DNA of 64,000 bases from an uncultured Lachnospiraceae bacterium (GCA_910584685.1 CAJUAO010000009.1:1-64000); one strand, 5' to 3'; counted from the stretch's first letter, positions 50,602-60,315 are shown. The notes: generated from the letters alone by a model not told the origin. Numbers and translations are program-made.

Positions 50602-51639
50602 TTACGCTAACTCTGCGAAGTACTTAATTGTTCTAACCATCTGGCTTGTGTATGAGTTCTCATTGTCATACCAAGAAACTACCTGTACCTGATATGTGTC
50701 GTCGTCAATCTTAGATACCATAGTCTGTGTAGCATCAAATAATGAGCCGTATCTCATTCCGATAACGTCTGAAGATACAATAGGGTCCTCATTGTATCCG
50801 AATGACTCAGATGCAGCAGCCTTCATTGCAGCATTGATGCCTTCCTTTGTAACATCCTTACCCTTAACTACCGCTGTAAGAATAGTTGTAGAGCCTGTAG
50901 GAACAGGAACTCTCTGCGCAGAGCCGATAAGCTTGCCGTTTAACTCAGGAATAACAAGACCGATAGCCTTTGCAGCGCCTGTAGAGTTAGGAACGATGTT
51001 TGCAGCACCTGCTCTTGCTCTTCTCATGTCGCCCTTTCTGTGAGGTCCGTCAAGAATCATCTGGTCGCCTGTGTAAGCGTGGATTGTTGACATAATACCT
51101 GACTCGATAGCTGCGTACTTGTTTAAAGCATCTGCCATAGGTGCAAGACAGTTTGTTGTACAAGAAGCTGCTGATATAATCTGGTCGTCAGATGTAAGAG
51201 TCTTCTCGTTTACTGAATATACAATAGTCTTAAGGTCATTTCCTGCCGGCGCAGAAATAACAACCTTCTTAGCTCCTGCATTGATGTGAGCCATAGACTT
51301 GTCCTTTGAACAATAGAAGCCTGTACACTCAAGAACAACATCTACGCCAATCTCACCCCAAGGAAGATTGTTTGCATCTGCCTCCTTGTAGATTTTAAGT
51401 GTCTTTCCATCAACTGTGATTGTATTAGCGTCATCATCAGCCGATACTGTGTGAAGATTCTCGCCTATCCTTCCACAGTAGCCACCCTGTGCCGTGTCAT
51501 ATTTGAGAAGGTCTGCAAGCATAGAAGGCTTTGTTAAGTCGTTGATAGCAACAACATCATATCCCTCTGCTCCGAACATCTGTCTGAATGCAAGGCGTCC
51601 AATACGTCCAAAACCGTTAATTGCAACTTTAACTGCCAT
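50602..51639 (-). CDS. gap: Glyceraldehyde-3-phosphate dehydrogenase
   Basis: 345 residues. NAD-binding 'VAINGFGRIGRLAFRQMF', catalytic Cys in 'IISAASCTTNCLAPMADAL', general base His in 'IMSTIHAYTGDQ', phosphate residues in 'RRARAGAANIVPNSTGAAKA', and 'SWYDNENSYTSQMVRTI' at the C-terminus. It is the first gene of the glycolytic cluster, with AGGAGG before the ATG. Confidence 0.97.
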   Translation of the reverse strand: MAVKVAINGFGRIGRLAFRQMFGAEGYDVVAINDLTKPSMLADLLKYDTAQGGYCGRIGENLHTVSADDDANTITVDGKTLKIYKEADANNLPWGEIGVDVVLECTGFYCSKDKSMAHINAGAKKVVISAPAGNDLKTIVYSVNEKTLTSDDQIISAASCTTNCLAPMADALNKYAAIESGIMSTIHAYTGDQMILDGPHRKGDMRRARAGAANIVPNSTGAAKAIGLVIPELNGKLIGSAQRVPVPTGSTTILTAVVKGKDVTKEGINAAMKAAASESFGYNEDPIVSSDVIGMRYGSLFDATQTMVSKIDDDTYQVQVVSWYDNENSYTSQMVRTIKYFAELA

Positions 51640-51697
51640 TTTTTAATTTCCTCCTAAATGAAATTTTTTTAGATCGTTAATAATCTAACTAAGTTAT

Positions 51698-51726
51698 ATT
51701 TTACATAACTTTAAACAAAAATGCAA
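51698..51726 (-). promoter_or_regulatory. Probable promoter of the gap cluster
   Basis: Minus strand: TTGCAT at 51721-51726, 17-nt spacer, TAAAAT at 51698-51703, about 50 nt before the ribosome binding site. The 268-nt gap to the divergent PHP gene shows no other clear element. Confidence 0.5.
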
Positions 51727-51907
51727 CCATTTCTTTTCCAAATTCTTCTTTTTAAGAAATTTATTGCCTTAGGGACAAATATCGACTTTTGACGACTAAA
51801 CTCTTTTAACTCTTTTTGTTTACAAAACCTGCTTTTTCATTTAAAATATACAGATGCTGGCGTAACCTGATGATTGTATTACATTTTTAGAAAGGATAAA
51901 TAAATAT

Positions 51908-52708
51908 ATGATATGCGATTTTCATTTACATACAAAAATGTCATATGACAGCGACGCAGATATTGACGAGGTTATATGCGCCGCTGTATCAAAGGGCATG
52001 AGGCATATGGCCATAACAGACCACCATGACTTTGACTTGGATAACGGTGTTTTTGAACAGAAAAACCCAAGGGAATATTATGATACCATATACGGCTATA
52101 AGGAAAAATATTCAGATAAAATCAATATTTCCGTAGGTATTGAACTTGGGGTGGAGGCCTGTCAGGCTAAGCGGCTGTATGACTTCACCTCCCGGTGTCC
52201 TTTTGACTTTATTATAGGCTCTATCCATTGCGTATACGGAATTGACCCATACTACAGTGATTTCTGGAAAGGACTTACCGTAAAGGAGGGTATGGAAAAA
52301 TATTTTGATGCAATTATTGAAAGCTTAAATGTGTATGATAACTTTGACGTATTCGGACATCTTGATTACATAGTACGCTATGTGTTAAGCGAATCGGAAA
52401 AGCTCTACTCCTACCACGACTTTAAAGACAGGCTGGATACTATACTCCATAAAATAATTTCCATGGGAAAGGGCATAGAGATAAATACAGGCAGCCTCAG
52501 AAGGGGACTTAATACTACTAACCCCTCAGAGGAAATAATTCAAAAATACAGGGAATACGGCGGTAAAATAATAACCGTAGGCTCTGATGCCCACAATGCT
52601 TCCGACATAGGAGCCGGTTTTTCTGCTGCAAGAGAAATATTGCTAAGATGTGGCTTTAGCGAATACTGCATTTTTGAAAAAAGACAGCCTGTATTTATAA
52701 AGCTTTAA
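51908..52708 (+). CDS. PHP domain phosphoesterase, histidinol-phosphatase-like
   Basis: 266 residues. The PHP metal motifs are visible: 'DFHLHTKMSYDSDADIDEVI' (HxH), 'HMAITDHHDFDLD', 'GIELGVEACQ', 'FIIGSIHCVYGIDPYYSDFW', and the late 'TVGSDAHNASDIGAGF' (DxH). This matches the HisK/HisJ-type histidinol phosphatase family, which dephosphorylates histidinol phosphate. Paralogues act on other phosphoesters, so histidine synthesis is plausible rather than shown. It is divergent from gap and convergent with the AGE gene. Confidence 0.82.
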   Translation: MICDFHLHTKMSYDSDADIDEVICAAVSKGMRHMAITDHHDFDLDNGVFEQKNPREYYDTIYGYKEKYSDKINISVGIELGVEACQAKRLYDFTSRCPFDFIIGSIHCVYGIDPYYSDFWKGLTVKEGMEKYFDAIIESLNVYDNFDVFGHLDYIVRYVLSESEKLYSYHDFKDRLDTILHKIISMGKGIEINTGSLRRGLNTTNPSEEIIQKYREYGGKIITVGSDAHNASDIGAGFSAAREILLRCGFSEYCIFEKRQPVFIKL

Positions 52709-52743
52709 CTAAAACTGTAATATGCCCAAAGGGTATCGCCTGC

Positions 52744-52776
52744 GACGGGATTTTGATAAAAGGAAAAATCCCTGTC
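52744..52776. terminator. Hairpin between convergent PHP and AGE genes
   Basis: Stem GAC-GGGATTTT with AAAATCCCTGTC (52745-52754 with 52765-52776, one bulge). It is the only hairpin in the 89-nt convergent gap. There is no clean T-run on either side. Confidence 0.4.
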
Positions 52777-52797
52777 CCCTCCTTAGCTTTGGCTTAA

Positions 52798-54033
52798 TTA
52801 TTTACAGACTGCCAAAGCTACTGATATATCAGGACTGCAATAAGGAATCAGGGTTGCCTGCAGCGCATGGTATATATCTGATTTTCCCGGCCATACGCTG
52901 CCTGTTACTTCGCCCTTTTCGTTCATCTGATGAAACCACGAGCCGTTTACATGGTCAAGGACCTGCTTGTCAAGATATTCCATAAACATCTCATAATCAG
53001 CCCCATATCTCTTATTTTTCGTCACATGATAAAGAATGGCCGATGTGTTAATAGCTTCTGCCAAAGTCCAGTGCATTCTGTCATGAATTACAGGCTTTCC
53101 CTCCCAGTCAGTGGTATATACGATTCCCGGCGCTCCGTCTGCCGCCCACGCGTCCCCGATTGCCTGTCCGTAAAGCTTTTCAGCCGCTTTTATATAAATA
53201 TCCAAAGACTGCTTGTCATCCTTATATACAGATAACGCCCACTGTGTAATAAGTCTTCCCCATTCAATTCCATGTCCCGGCGTTGCCCCATAGGGCTTAA
53301 ATGGGTCGTCAGGACACTCTTTATTATATTCAGGCTCTGCCTTCCAATCCTTTGTAAAATGCTCCGGAATCCTCCATTTATTGTCCTCCGCCCAGGAGAT
53401 AACACGCCGGATAATACGTCCTGCCCTGCTCCTGTATATTTCCCTGCCCGTTGCGTCAGCCACGGCAAGAAATGCCTCAACCGTATGCATATTTGCATTT
53501 AACCCCCGATAATCGTCTAAAACCGAAAACTCCGTATTCCATGTATCTGCTGCAAGACCTTCCTTATCATCCCAAAACCTGAGTTCAAAAAGCTCAAGCG
53601 CCTCCTCCAATAGCTCCTTTGCTCCTTCTCTCTTTGCCAGCATGGCAGATGAGGCGGCTAGAATTACAAAAGCGTGGGCGTAGCATTGTTTATCAGGGAG
53701 TATGGCGCCCTCAGCCGTAACGCCCGGATACCATCCCCCGTATACTTTGTCATAAAGCTCTCCCTTTAATCCTCTTAAAGCGGCGTCTGTTAACTCCCCG
53801 CTCCCTTCATAGCCAAGAAGCGCGCCAATGCTGTATACATGCGCCATTCTACAGGTAATCCATGTTTCACGCTTATAATCCTTCCACGGCGTTCCATCAT
53901 CTAAAAGGTAATAAGAGCTTCCCTGGGGAGACGGAAATCTGCGTCCGAAATCAAGAAGATTTTCACGGATTTCCCTTAAAAACACTTTATTTTCCTCTGT
54001 ATCTATCATATATTTTTTAATATTTTTCTCCAT
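52798..54033 (-). CDS. AGE-family sugar isomerase, YihS-like
   Basis: 411 residues, an (alpha/alpha)6 barrel. Segments 'TWITCRMAHVYSIGALLGYE', 'YGGWYPGV', 'GLNANMHTVEAFLAV', 'YGATPGHGIEWGRLITQW', 'IVYTTDWEGKPVIHDRMHW' and 'GSWFHQMNEKGEV' closely track E. coli YihS, an aldose-ketose isomerase acting on sulfoquinovose and mannose. The three catalytic-type His residues (about 183, 254 and near the C-terminus in 'SDIYHALQ') are kept. Which sugar it isomerises is unknown. It starts 88 nt after the heparinase-family gene, which suggests joint use. Confidence 0.85.
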   Translation of the reverse strand: MEKNIKKYMIDTEENKVFLREIRENLLDFGRRFPSPQGSSYYLLDDGTPWKDYKRETWITCRMAHVYSIGALLGYEGSGELTDAALRGLKGELYDKVYGGWYPGVTAEGAILPDKQCYAHAFVILAASSAMLAKREGAKELLEEALELFELRFWDDKEGLAADTWNTEFSVLDDYRGLNANMHTVEAFLAVADATGREIYRSRAGRIIRRVISWAEDNKWRIPEHFTKDWKAEPEYNKECPDDPFKPYGATPGHGIEWGRLITQWALSVYKDDKQSLDIYIKAAEKLYGQAIGDAWAADGAPGIVYTTDWEGKPVIHDRMHWTLAEAINTSAILYHVTKNKRYGADYEMFMEYLDKQVLDHVNGSWFHQMNEKGEVTGSVWPGKSDIYHALQATLIPYCSPDISVALAVCK

Positions 54034-54069
54034 AATAATCCTCCATTCCGCCTTAGCGGCTCAAACAGG

Positions 54070-54105
54070 AATGAAAAACGCTGCCTTAGAAGTATTTTTC
54101 ACACT
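54070..54105 (+). repeat. Deletion derivative of repeat family 3
   Basis: The 36 nt join the first 16 nt of the element at 60186-60277 directly to its last 20 nt, across a shared GCTGC. The about 57 nt between are missing. It lies between the heparinase-family stop and the AGE start. Confidence 0.75.
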
Positions 54106-54120
54106 ATTTCCCTCTTTCAA

Positions 54121-57069
54121 TTAATTTTGTATAATTCTGACTGACACTTCCCCGTCCTTTTCTTCCATTCCTTTAACGGATATTATCCACACACTTTTTT
54201 CGTTTTCGGTTATCTTTATGGATGAAAAGCTGTCGCAGCTTACGGCTTTCACACTGTTCGCAGTCCTTCCGCCTTCCAGTATGGTAATAAATTCCGCCTT
54301 TGTTCCCCTAACCGTAAAGCTGACTGTCTTTTTTAACGGCTCGTCCAAATATCCCTCTGCCGCTTTGCGGTTTTCATATGTAAAGGTATCCTCCCTTTGG
54401 GGATACTTTCCAACGGTAACGCCGCCGGATTGGGGCCATACCCTCCACACTGACGCTTCCGGCATAAAATCCATAATATCGTTTCCGTTTACACAGGGCT
54501 TTCCATCATGAAACCTAAGGCATACCGTTCCATTAAGCTGCGCAGTATAGCAGTTTTGAATAAACTGCCCTGCTCCAAAGGGGTCGTCAGAAAACCTTTC
54601 CCTTTTTGTAATTGCAGTCTCATCACCTTTTTTATCCATAAATCCGTCCTTATCAAAGCGTCCCATAGGATGGTACAGACAATCGTAACGATGCGCCTGC
54701 CGCCCCTCAAGATAGTCCCATACAATACAATATCCGTGAAAAAGTATTAACAGACGCCTCTGAAATACCGGCTCTGAATACTCACCAATTTCACCCTGTT
54801 TCCTTGGAGCTTCCGGTTTTAGAATATACCGCCCCTCAATTCTGCATTTTTCCTCCGGAAAAACATATGGATACGGTGTTTGTCCGCCATACGGAGGGTC
54901 AAACCACTCTGTTTCAGTCTGCGCGCACACTGCGCTGAATGCCTCCGTATCACTATTGTCCTCCCTGTGCTCCTCGTAATATACACACTTACACGGAGAC
55001 GGCTTCTGCATTCTTCCATCCACAACAGTCATATTGTGGGCCATTGAGGTCTGTACCCACATTTTAAACAAAAAGGAATCGTATCCAAACCATGCGTATT
55101 CATTATTGTGAAACGTCATGTTGTCCTTAAAATATGATGCAAGGCTAAGTCTGTCAAAATGTCCGTGATATCCTCCGTGTCCTCCGGTTTTCAAAACTGC
55201 CTGACTTTTATCATCCCGCAAAATTCCAAAGCCGGCAGCCGTAAGCAGCACAGAATGCTTTCCAGGCTCAAAGCTGTAATCCTCTTCCAAAACAAAAAAA
55301 AGCTCCGGATTTGCCGCCAAATCACCAATTTTCTTATATAGGGGCTCTTTATAAAGATAATACGCCTTTTGGTATAATTGTGTAAAATTCTGTTCGTTGC
55401 TGTCATTTATTGAAAACATGATTCCCTTATCTGTAATAACCTTGGCTATACAGTCAAAATAGTCCTTAAAGCATCGAGTAGTCCTTGAAAATTCATCAAA
55501 ACGCCGAAAGCTCATACCCAGAAACGGTTTTCCATCCTCCGCCCATGTCTCCCTCACAGACCAGGGCGAATGAATTATATCTCTGTCATAGGACGCTGAA
55601 ACCCTTCTGTCCTTTAAAGAAATCCCATAATTTTCGGCTGCATTAACAATATCAAAAAGCAGCTCTCCTGCAAGCCTTACATATCCTGCTGCCTCTTCAA
55701 AATACATGCCGTCGTCAAGCAGCACTGCTGAGAGCAAATCCTCGATTCCGTTATAGCCGTATAAAAAACGCTCAATCATTTCCTGGTCCTGTAAAACAAA
55801 AGCGCACAACAGACCGGCTCCGGCTTCCGCCACCTGAAAATTATTACCGTCTCCGTCTGTAATACGCCACGCGGAAAATCTCATGTAACTTCTAAGGCAC
55901 TCCTCTATCTGCTTATGCTGTTTAGGGGTGAAACATTCATAAATAATATCATATGTCATTGCCACCCTGTTAAAAAACTCCGCCTCCTGCACCCAGCCCA
56001 TGCTTTGAGCCCGGCATACCTTAAAATCTCCCCTTGCATACTCATTTCCGCTCTCTATAAAAGCAAAATATGATTTTCTGGTAGCAAGATACCCTTTATC
56101 TTCATCTAAAAATCCATTAAAGAATTTAAGGGCCTTTTTTAAGTATTTTTCGTTTTTTGTTATCTTCCATGCCACTGCCGTCTGAAATAGCGGATTCTGT
56201 GAATACCCCGGATATACGTAATCCTCATTCCCCGATACTAAAGGAACCTGCCAGTTTTCTGCCGTATTTACATAGCTTTCATTAAACAGGGTATTGAGCT
56301 TATCATCTTTCAAAATTGCAGTTTTTCTTCTCTGCCACTGCTCCTCCCTCAAAAAAAGATACGGGTGCTTTCTTATCCTTGAGGTTTTAAATACTATATG
56401 TTCTGACTCACTTCCATTTCCCTCAGGCACAAATAAAAACCTGCTGCTTTCCAGTCCTCCCGCAGGAATATCCTCCGTCACCCTTACCTTCACATTGTAC
56501 TGTCTGCTCTCGCCTCCATTAAGCGTCACATACGGTATATACTCTGTGGGAAGACATTCCTTTCCATACAGGCTTTGACAGATATTTATTATCTTCTTCC
56601 CGGCAGATTTATTAGTTAAAACCACAGGATATTCTACCCATTCACCTGCATTCCCGGCTTTAGAGGTTATTAACGCCCTTGCTTCAAAGTTTCCGGCAGT
56701 ATCTGCCTCAATGCCCTTCACGGCAACAGGGCCGCCCTTTATAAGCTTTACGGAAACGCTGTCTAAGTAGTTTAAAAAAGCTCTGACCATCTGCTTAAAA
56801 TCAAACTGTTCCAAGGGAATATCCACAAAATGATTTCCTCTGCCGGTTACTGCTGTTCTTCCTCTGACACAGGGAAAAAATTCAGGTCTTCCAATATGCA
56901 GAGGATAAAGCGTCACCTCAAGCTCAGAGATTCCCTCCTCCAACAGCTCTATCTCAAGACGGATTACCTCCTGTTTTGAAATATCCATAACCTCAGGAAG
57001 AACAATCTTATATTCAGGTGAAGCAAAAGACAGCTTCTCATAAGCATCCTGCAAAAGTATATGTTTCAT
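54121..57069 (-). CDS. Heparinase II/III family polysaccharide lyase
   Basis: 982 residues without a signal peptide, so probably cytoplasmic and acting on imported oligosaccharides. An N-terminal beta domain (about 1-230) is followed by an alpha-toroid (about 240-580, 'YVYPGYSQNPLFQTAVAWKI', 'DGNNFQVAEAGAGLLCAFVL') and beta-sandwich domains. The heparinase II/III hallmark 'GGHGGYHGHFDRLSLASY' with His residues lies at 629-646, and 'AHNMTVVDGRMQK' follows. The family cleaves uronic-acid glycans by beta-elimination. The exact substrate is open. The AGE isomerase gene follows in the same direction. Confidence 0.82.
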   Translation of the reverse strand: MKHILLQDAYEKLSFASPEYKIVLPEVMDISKQEVIRLEIELLEEGISELEVTLYPLHIGRPEFFPCVRGRTAVTGRGNHFVDIPLEQFDFKQMVRAFLNYLDSVSVKLIKGGPVAVKGIEADTAGNFEARALITSKAGNAGEWVEYPVVLTNKSAGKKIINICQSLYGKECLPTEYIPYVTLNGGESRQYNVKVRVTEDIPAGGLESSRFLFVPEGNGSESEHIVFKTSRIRKHPYLFLREEQWQRRKTAILKDDKLNTLFNESYVNTAENWQVPLVSGNEDYVYPGYSQNPLFQTAVAWKITKNEKYLKKALKFFNGFLDEDKGYLATRKSYFAFIESGNEYARGDFKVCRAQSMGWVQEAEFFNRVAMTYDIIYECFTPKQHKQIEECLRSYMRFSAWRITDGDGNNFQVAEAGAGLLCAFVLQDQEMIERFLYGYNGIEDLLSAVLLDDGMYFEEAAGYVRLAGELLFDIVNAAENYGISLKDRRVSASYDRDIIHSPWSVRETWAEDGKPFLGMSFRRFDEFSRTTRCFKDYFDCIAKVITDKGIMFSINDSNEQNFTQLYQKAYYLYKEPLYKKIGDLAANPELFFVLEEDYSFEPGKHSVLLTAAGFGILRDDKSQAVLKTGGHGGYHGHFDRLSLASYFKDNMTFHNNEYAWFGYDSFLFKMWVQTSMAHNMTVVDGRMQKPSPCKCVYYEEHREDNSDTEAFSAVCAQTETEWFDPPYGGQTPYPYVFPEEKCRIEGRYILKPEAPRKQGEIGEYSEPVFQRRLLILFHGYCIVWDYLEGRQAHRYDCLYHPMGRFDKDGFMDKKGDETAITKRERFSDDPFGAGQFIQNCYTAQLNGTVCLRFHDGKPCVNGNDIMDFMPEASVWRVWPQSGGVTVGKYPQREDTFTYENRKAAEGYLDEPLKKTVSFTVRGTKAEFITILEGGRTANSVKAVSCDSFSSIKITENEKSVWIISVKGMEEKDGEVSVRIIQN

Positions 57070-57103
57070 AATAATTGTACATTCTCCTTACTTCTTTTTT
57101 CAC

Positions 57104-57132
57104 ATTATATCACCTGACCATCATTATTACAA
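57104..57132 (-). promoter_or_regulatory. Promoter of the lyase-isomerase pair
   Basis: Minus strand: TTGTAA at 57127-57132, 17-nt spacer, TATAAT at 57104-57109, about 35 nt before the lyase ATG. Confidence 0.6.
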
Positions 57133-57194
57133 TTTCTTAAAATGCTATGTTCTGATATATTCTGCTATTTTTTAAAGTTCGAAGAATGTATCTT

Positions 57195-58292
57195 CTAAAA
57201 TGTACAGATATCCGCCCTCATAAGCTGCCTGCTTCTTGTAAATATCAACGGTATAAGCACCACACCATTGCATACCAGTATTCCTATAAGGGAAATGGGA
57301 TGATAATAAAATATATGTCTTCCCGAAGGGTGAAAATAAAGACTGTTAAGGAGATAGAGAGCCGTAATGCATACTATTCCGCCTATTAACAATCCTATTA
57401 AATCCATAACAAGAATTTCACATATCAGCTTTCTCCTTATTCTTTTTCTTCCTATACCTATTGCCCGGTAAACGGCATATTCTGCCTCCCTTTTCTGGTA
57501 CATTCCCACAAAAACCGCATTTATTGTTACTGCAATAACAACTGCCGTAAATATAACAATAAAAAAATATATTTTATTCATACTTGACATCTGTCTGGCT
57601 ATTTCTTCTTCCAGATATTCCCCATTTACAGCTGTTACGTCATAATCATCAGAAAGCTCCTTTAAAAACACTCCAAATTGCTCTAAATCCATCTCTACAG
57701 GCAGTATCAGGTACTCTGTATTTAAATCTGCCCCTCCTATAGTATAAAAGGAATATCCTTCCTCATCCGTAATTGCATCAAGAATAAAATCTCCATATAA
57801 TACTTCATTTTCAGCTTCATCAGCCGTAACTAGTTCTCCTCTTTCAAGCCCTCTGTTTAATGCAAACATTTCACTCATAACCGCGCTGCCTTCCTTGAGG
57901 CTTTCAAAATCACACGAAATATTCATATACTCACAGTAGCTTTTAAAATCCTCTACGGATTTAAATGAGAATATTGGATAACCGTTACTTACCCCTCCCA
58001 TTATGGAGCTTACAAAAACACTGCCTCCATATACCTGCTCAATAACTAAAAGCCTGTTATCCTCCATACATTTTTGTTTTGACTGCTCAAAGTTCTCCTT
58101 AACTCCTGTGCCGTTTGGCTGAATTGCCGCAAATTTATCAAATCTCTGTACGGAATATACAAACGTCTGCTCTATATTGTTCAAATACAGACCTCCGATA
58201 TATATAACGTATGTAAGCGCAAAAATAAAAATAATCAGAAAGCTGCGCAGCTTATTTTTTTTAATATAATATATTGCTGATAAAGGCTTCAT
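57195..58292 (-). CDS. FtsX-like ABC transporter permease (second permease)
   Basis: 365 residues: transmembrane 1 at about 15-37, an extracellular domain of about 190 residues, then three helices (about 240-262, 290-315, 330-352) with 'YAVYRAIGIGRKRIRRKLIC' in the coupling helix, typical of MacB/FtsX permeases. The start overlaps the ATPase stop (ATGA). It forms a heteromeric transporter with the permease encoded upstream. Confidence 0.85.
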   Translation of the reverse strand: MKPLSAIYYIKKNKLRSFLIIFIFALTYVIYIGGLYLNNIEQTFVYSVQRFDKFAAIQPNGTGVKENFEQSKQKCMEDNRLLVIEQVYGGSVFVSSIMGGVSNGYPIFSFKSVEDFKSYCEYMNISCDFESLKEGSAVMSEMFALNRGLERGELVTADEAENEVLYGDFILDAITDEEGYSFYTIGGADLNTEYLILPVEMDLEQFGVFLKELSDDYDVTAVNGEYLEEEIARQMSSMNKIYFFIVIFTAVVIAVTINAVFVGMYQKREAEYAVYRAIGIGRKRIRRKLICEILVMDLIGLLIGGIVCITALYLLNSLYFHPSGRHIFYYHPISLIGILVCNGVVLIPLIFTRSRQLMRADICTF

Positions 58293-58966
58293 TGCTGTTT
58301 ACTTCCTTTCACCGAACTCACCATGCCGTCCCACATCTCTATTATGAAATCAGCATTTTTCAGTATGGAATGGTCATGGGTTATAACAAGGACAAGATTA
58401 TCCTTTGCATACTCCGAAAGAATATCCATAACCTCAAAGGCGTTTTCATGGTCAAGTGACGCGGTAGGCTCGTCTGCGAACAATACCTTTGGTCTGTTAA
58501 TCATGGCTCTCGCTATGGCGGCGCGCTGTCTCTGTCCTCCTGAAAGCTTCGACGGACATTTTCCAAGCTCATATTCCCCCAGTCTGAAATCTAAAAGCAA
58601 TTTCTTTGCGTACTCCCTTGTCTCATTATCGTTCTGCGACGCCGCAACTATTACATTGTCAAGTATATTCATATATGGAATAAGAAAATGTCTTTGAAAT
58701 ACAAAGCCAAATTCATATCTGCGAAGCTTTTCCCTCTCCTTGTCCCTAAGTCTTGTTATTTCCATTCCGTTATATAAAATACTGCCGTCAGTGGGCTGTT
58801 TTAATGTAGACAGACAATACATAAGCGTTGATTTTCCTGAGCCTGACGGACCTATAATCCCAGCCATTCCCTTGTCGGGAAGCACTAAATCAAAGCCCCC
58901 CAACGCATACTTTTTTTCTGATTTTTCCATATCATAAATCATTGTAATATTTTTTATATCAAACAT
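58289..58966 (-). CDS. ABC transporter ATP-binding protein (LolD/MacB type)
   Basis: 225 residues. Walker A 'IIGPSGSGKSTLMYCLSTL', Q loop 'FGFVFQRHFLIPYMNILDNV', signature 'PSKLSGGQRQRAAIARAMI', Walker B 'KVLFADEPTASLD' and switch 'LVITHDHSILK'. It couples ATP use to the two FtsX-like permeases flanking it. GAGGT precedes the ATG. Confidence 0.93.
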   Translation of the reverse strand: MFDIKNITMIYDMEKSEKKYALGGFDLVLPDKGMAGIIGPSGSGKSTLMYCLSTLKQPTDGSILYNGMEITRLRDKEREKLRRYEFGFVFQRHFLIPYMNILDNVIVAASQNDNETREYAKKLLLDFRLGEYELGKCPSKLSGGQRQRAAIARAMINRPKVLFADEPTASLDHENAFEVMDILSEYAKDNLVLVITHDHSILKNADFIIEMWDGMVSSVKGSKQQ

Positions 58967-58991
58967 TTTTTACCTCATTCATCCTTATTTT

Positions 58992-60149
58992 TTAGTTTAA
59001 ATCATCATCCATTGCATCTATTGTCCTAATCTTGTACAATTCATATCTTACGGGAAGCTGCAGCATTCCAAGAAGAAAAACATATGAGCATATTATTTCC
59101 ATAAGCACATCAGGATAAAAATATCTGCATTTAATTCCCATAGGTCTAATCATACAATAATCCAAAGCAGCCTCCATGAAAAAAATAATAATTCCCCCTG
59201 CAAAAAGGGATACTGCAAATGTAAATAAAAGCTCTCTTATTATAGAAAAATAAATTGCTTTTTTTGAATAGCCTATTGAGCTGTACAGACACCATTCATT
59301 CTGCCTGTCCCGCAGATATGTTGTATATACAATAAGCAAAACAATAAATAATACTGCTAAAATAAAAACATATACTATATCTGTTCCCCCTTCTATGGCG
59401 TCTATCACATCATTTTGCAAATCCTCCTCTCCGGAAGTCTTATCAATAATTTTTTCCCTGCTTCTGTCAACCTTATATCCCATATTGTTTAAAAAAAGCG
59501 TTAAATCCTCTATACTTCCGTCAGACAATATACATATTCTCTGATTATCATATGTGTCCCCTTCGTATATTCCGCATCCAAAGTAATATTCACATTCTAT
59601 AATTCCAACAATGGTTATACTATGATTTTCCTTCAGACTGTCGCCAAGCCTGTAGTCCTCGTTTTTCATGGCGCTTTCACTTAAAACTATCTCATTATTT
59701 TTTTCCGGCAGCCTGCCCTCTGTAAGAGCTGCTTTCATATGCTTAAGCAATATGGGCATTTCCTCTTTTGTTACAAGTGGCAGCTCAAAGGTATACCTGC
59801 CTACAAAGGATTGAACAGTTCCATACACTATTTCTGCCTTAAATGCATCTTTAATTTCCTCTTTTTCCCTAAGCCTGTCTATAAGCTCATTGAGCTTTAT
59901 ATCATATTTTCTTAAGTACTCATCCTCAACGGACATTTCATAATCCAAATCAAATACTCTGGCTGAAGGCTCAATATATTGCAATTTTTCTGCATTGTCC
60001 AAAAGCACGCTCCGAAATGTCTCCGTTGTGGTAGAAAGGAAAAAAAATGATATATATGTAAGCACAAAGCACAGCGTAAGGCTTACTATTAATACAGACA
60101 CCCTTCTTTTATTGTTTTTAATATATCTCATGGCTGACAGCTTCTGCAT
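58992..60149 (-). CDS. FtsX-like ABC transporter permease (first permease)
   Basis: 385 residues: transmembrane 1 at about 17-38, an extracellular domain of about 220 residues, then three C-terminal helices with 'RDRQNEWCLYSSIGYSKKAI' as the coupling region. It resembles the second permease in layout but diverges in sequence, indicating a heterodimer. Transporters of this type in Firmicutes often resist antimicrobial peptides or export peptides. It is the first gene of the transporter operon. The two-component genes lie upstream. Confidence 0.82.
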   Translation of the reverse strand: MQKLSAMRYIKNNKRRVSVLIVSLTLCFVLTYISFFFLSTTTETFRSVLLDNAEKLQYIEPSARVFDLDYEMSVEDEYLRKYDIKLNELIDRLREKEEIKDAFKAEIVYGTVQSFVGRYTFELPLVTKEEMPILLKHMKAALTEGRLPEKNNEIVLSESAMKNEDYRLGDSLKENHSITIVGIIECEYYFGCGIYEGDTYDNQRICILSDGSIEDLTLFLNNMGYKVDRSREKIIDKTSGEEDLQNDVIDAIEGGTDIVYVFILAVLFIVLLIVYTTYLRDRQNEWCLYSSIGYSKKAIYFSIIRELLFTFAVSLFAGGIIIFFMEAALDYCMIRPMGIKCRYFYPDVLMEIICSYVFLLGMLQLPVRYELYKIRTIDAMDDDLN

Positions 60150-60189
60150 TATTTATGTCACAACCTTTCATTATAATAATCCCATGAAT

Positions 60190-60277
60190 GAAAAACGCTG
60201 CTTTTTGCGTTTTTCCGGTGTGAAACTTAATACTTCTAAGGCAGCGTCTTTTGCTGCCTTAGAAGTATTTTTCACAC
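60190..60277 (+). repeat. Repeat family 3, intact copy with two hairpins
   Basis: Hairpin 1 is GAAAAACGC/GCGTTTTTC (60190-60198 with 60207-60215). Hairpin 2 is GTGTGAAA ... ATACTTCTAAGGCAGC with GCTGCCTTAGAAGTAT ... TTCACAC (60218-60225 and 60230-60245 with 60253-60268 and 60271-60277). It lies in the 227-nt gap between the regulator and transporter genes. A shortened copy is at 54070-54105. Confidence 0.8.
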
Positions 60278-60315
60278 TAATATAAATTATAAAGCATTTA
60301 CTCCTTATATTCAAA

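Noticed and set aside
53190..53502. Overlapping frames on both strands within the AGE isomerase gene
   Set aside because: These are shadows of a well-supported coding sequence, with no ribosome binding sites and no recognisable domains.
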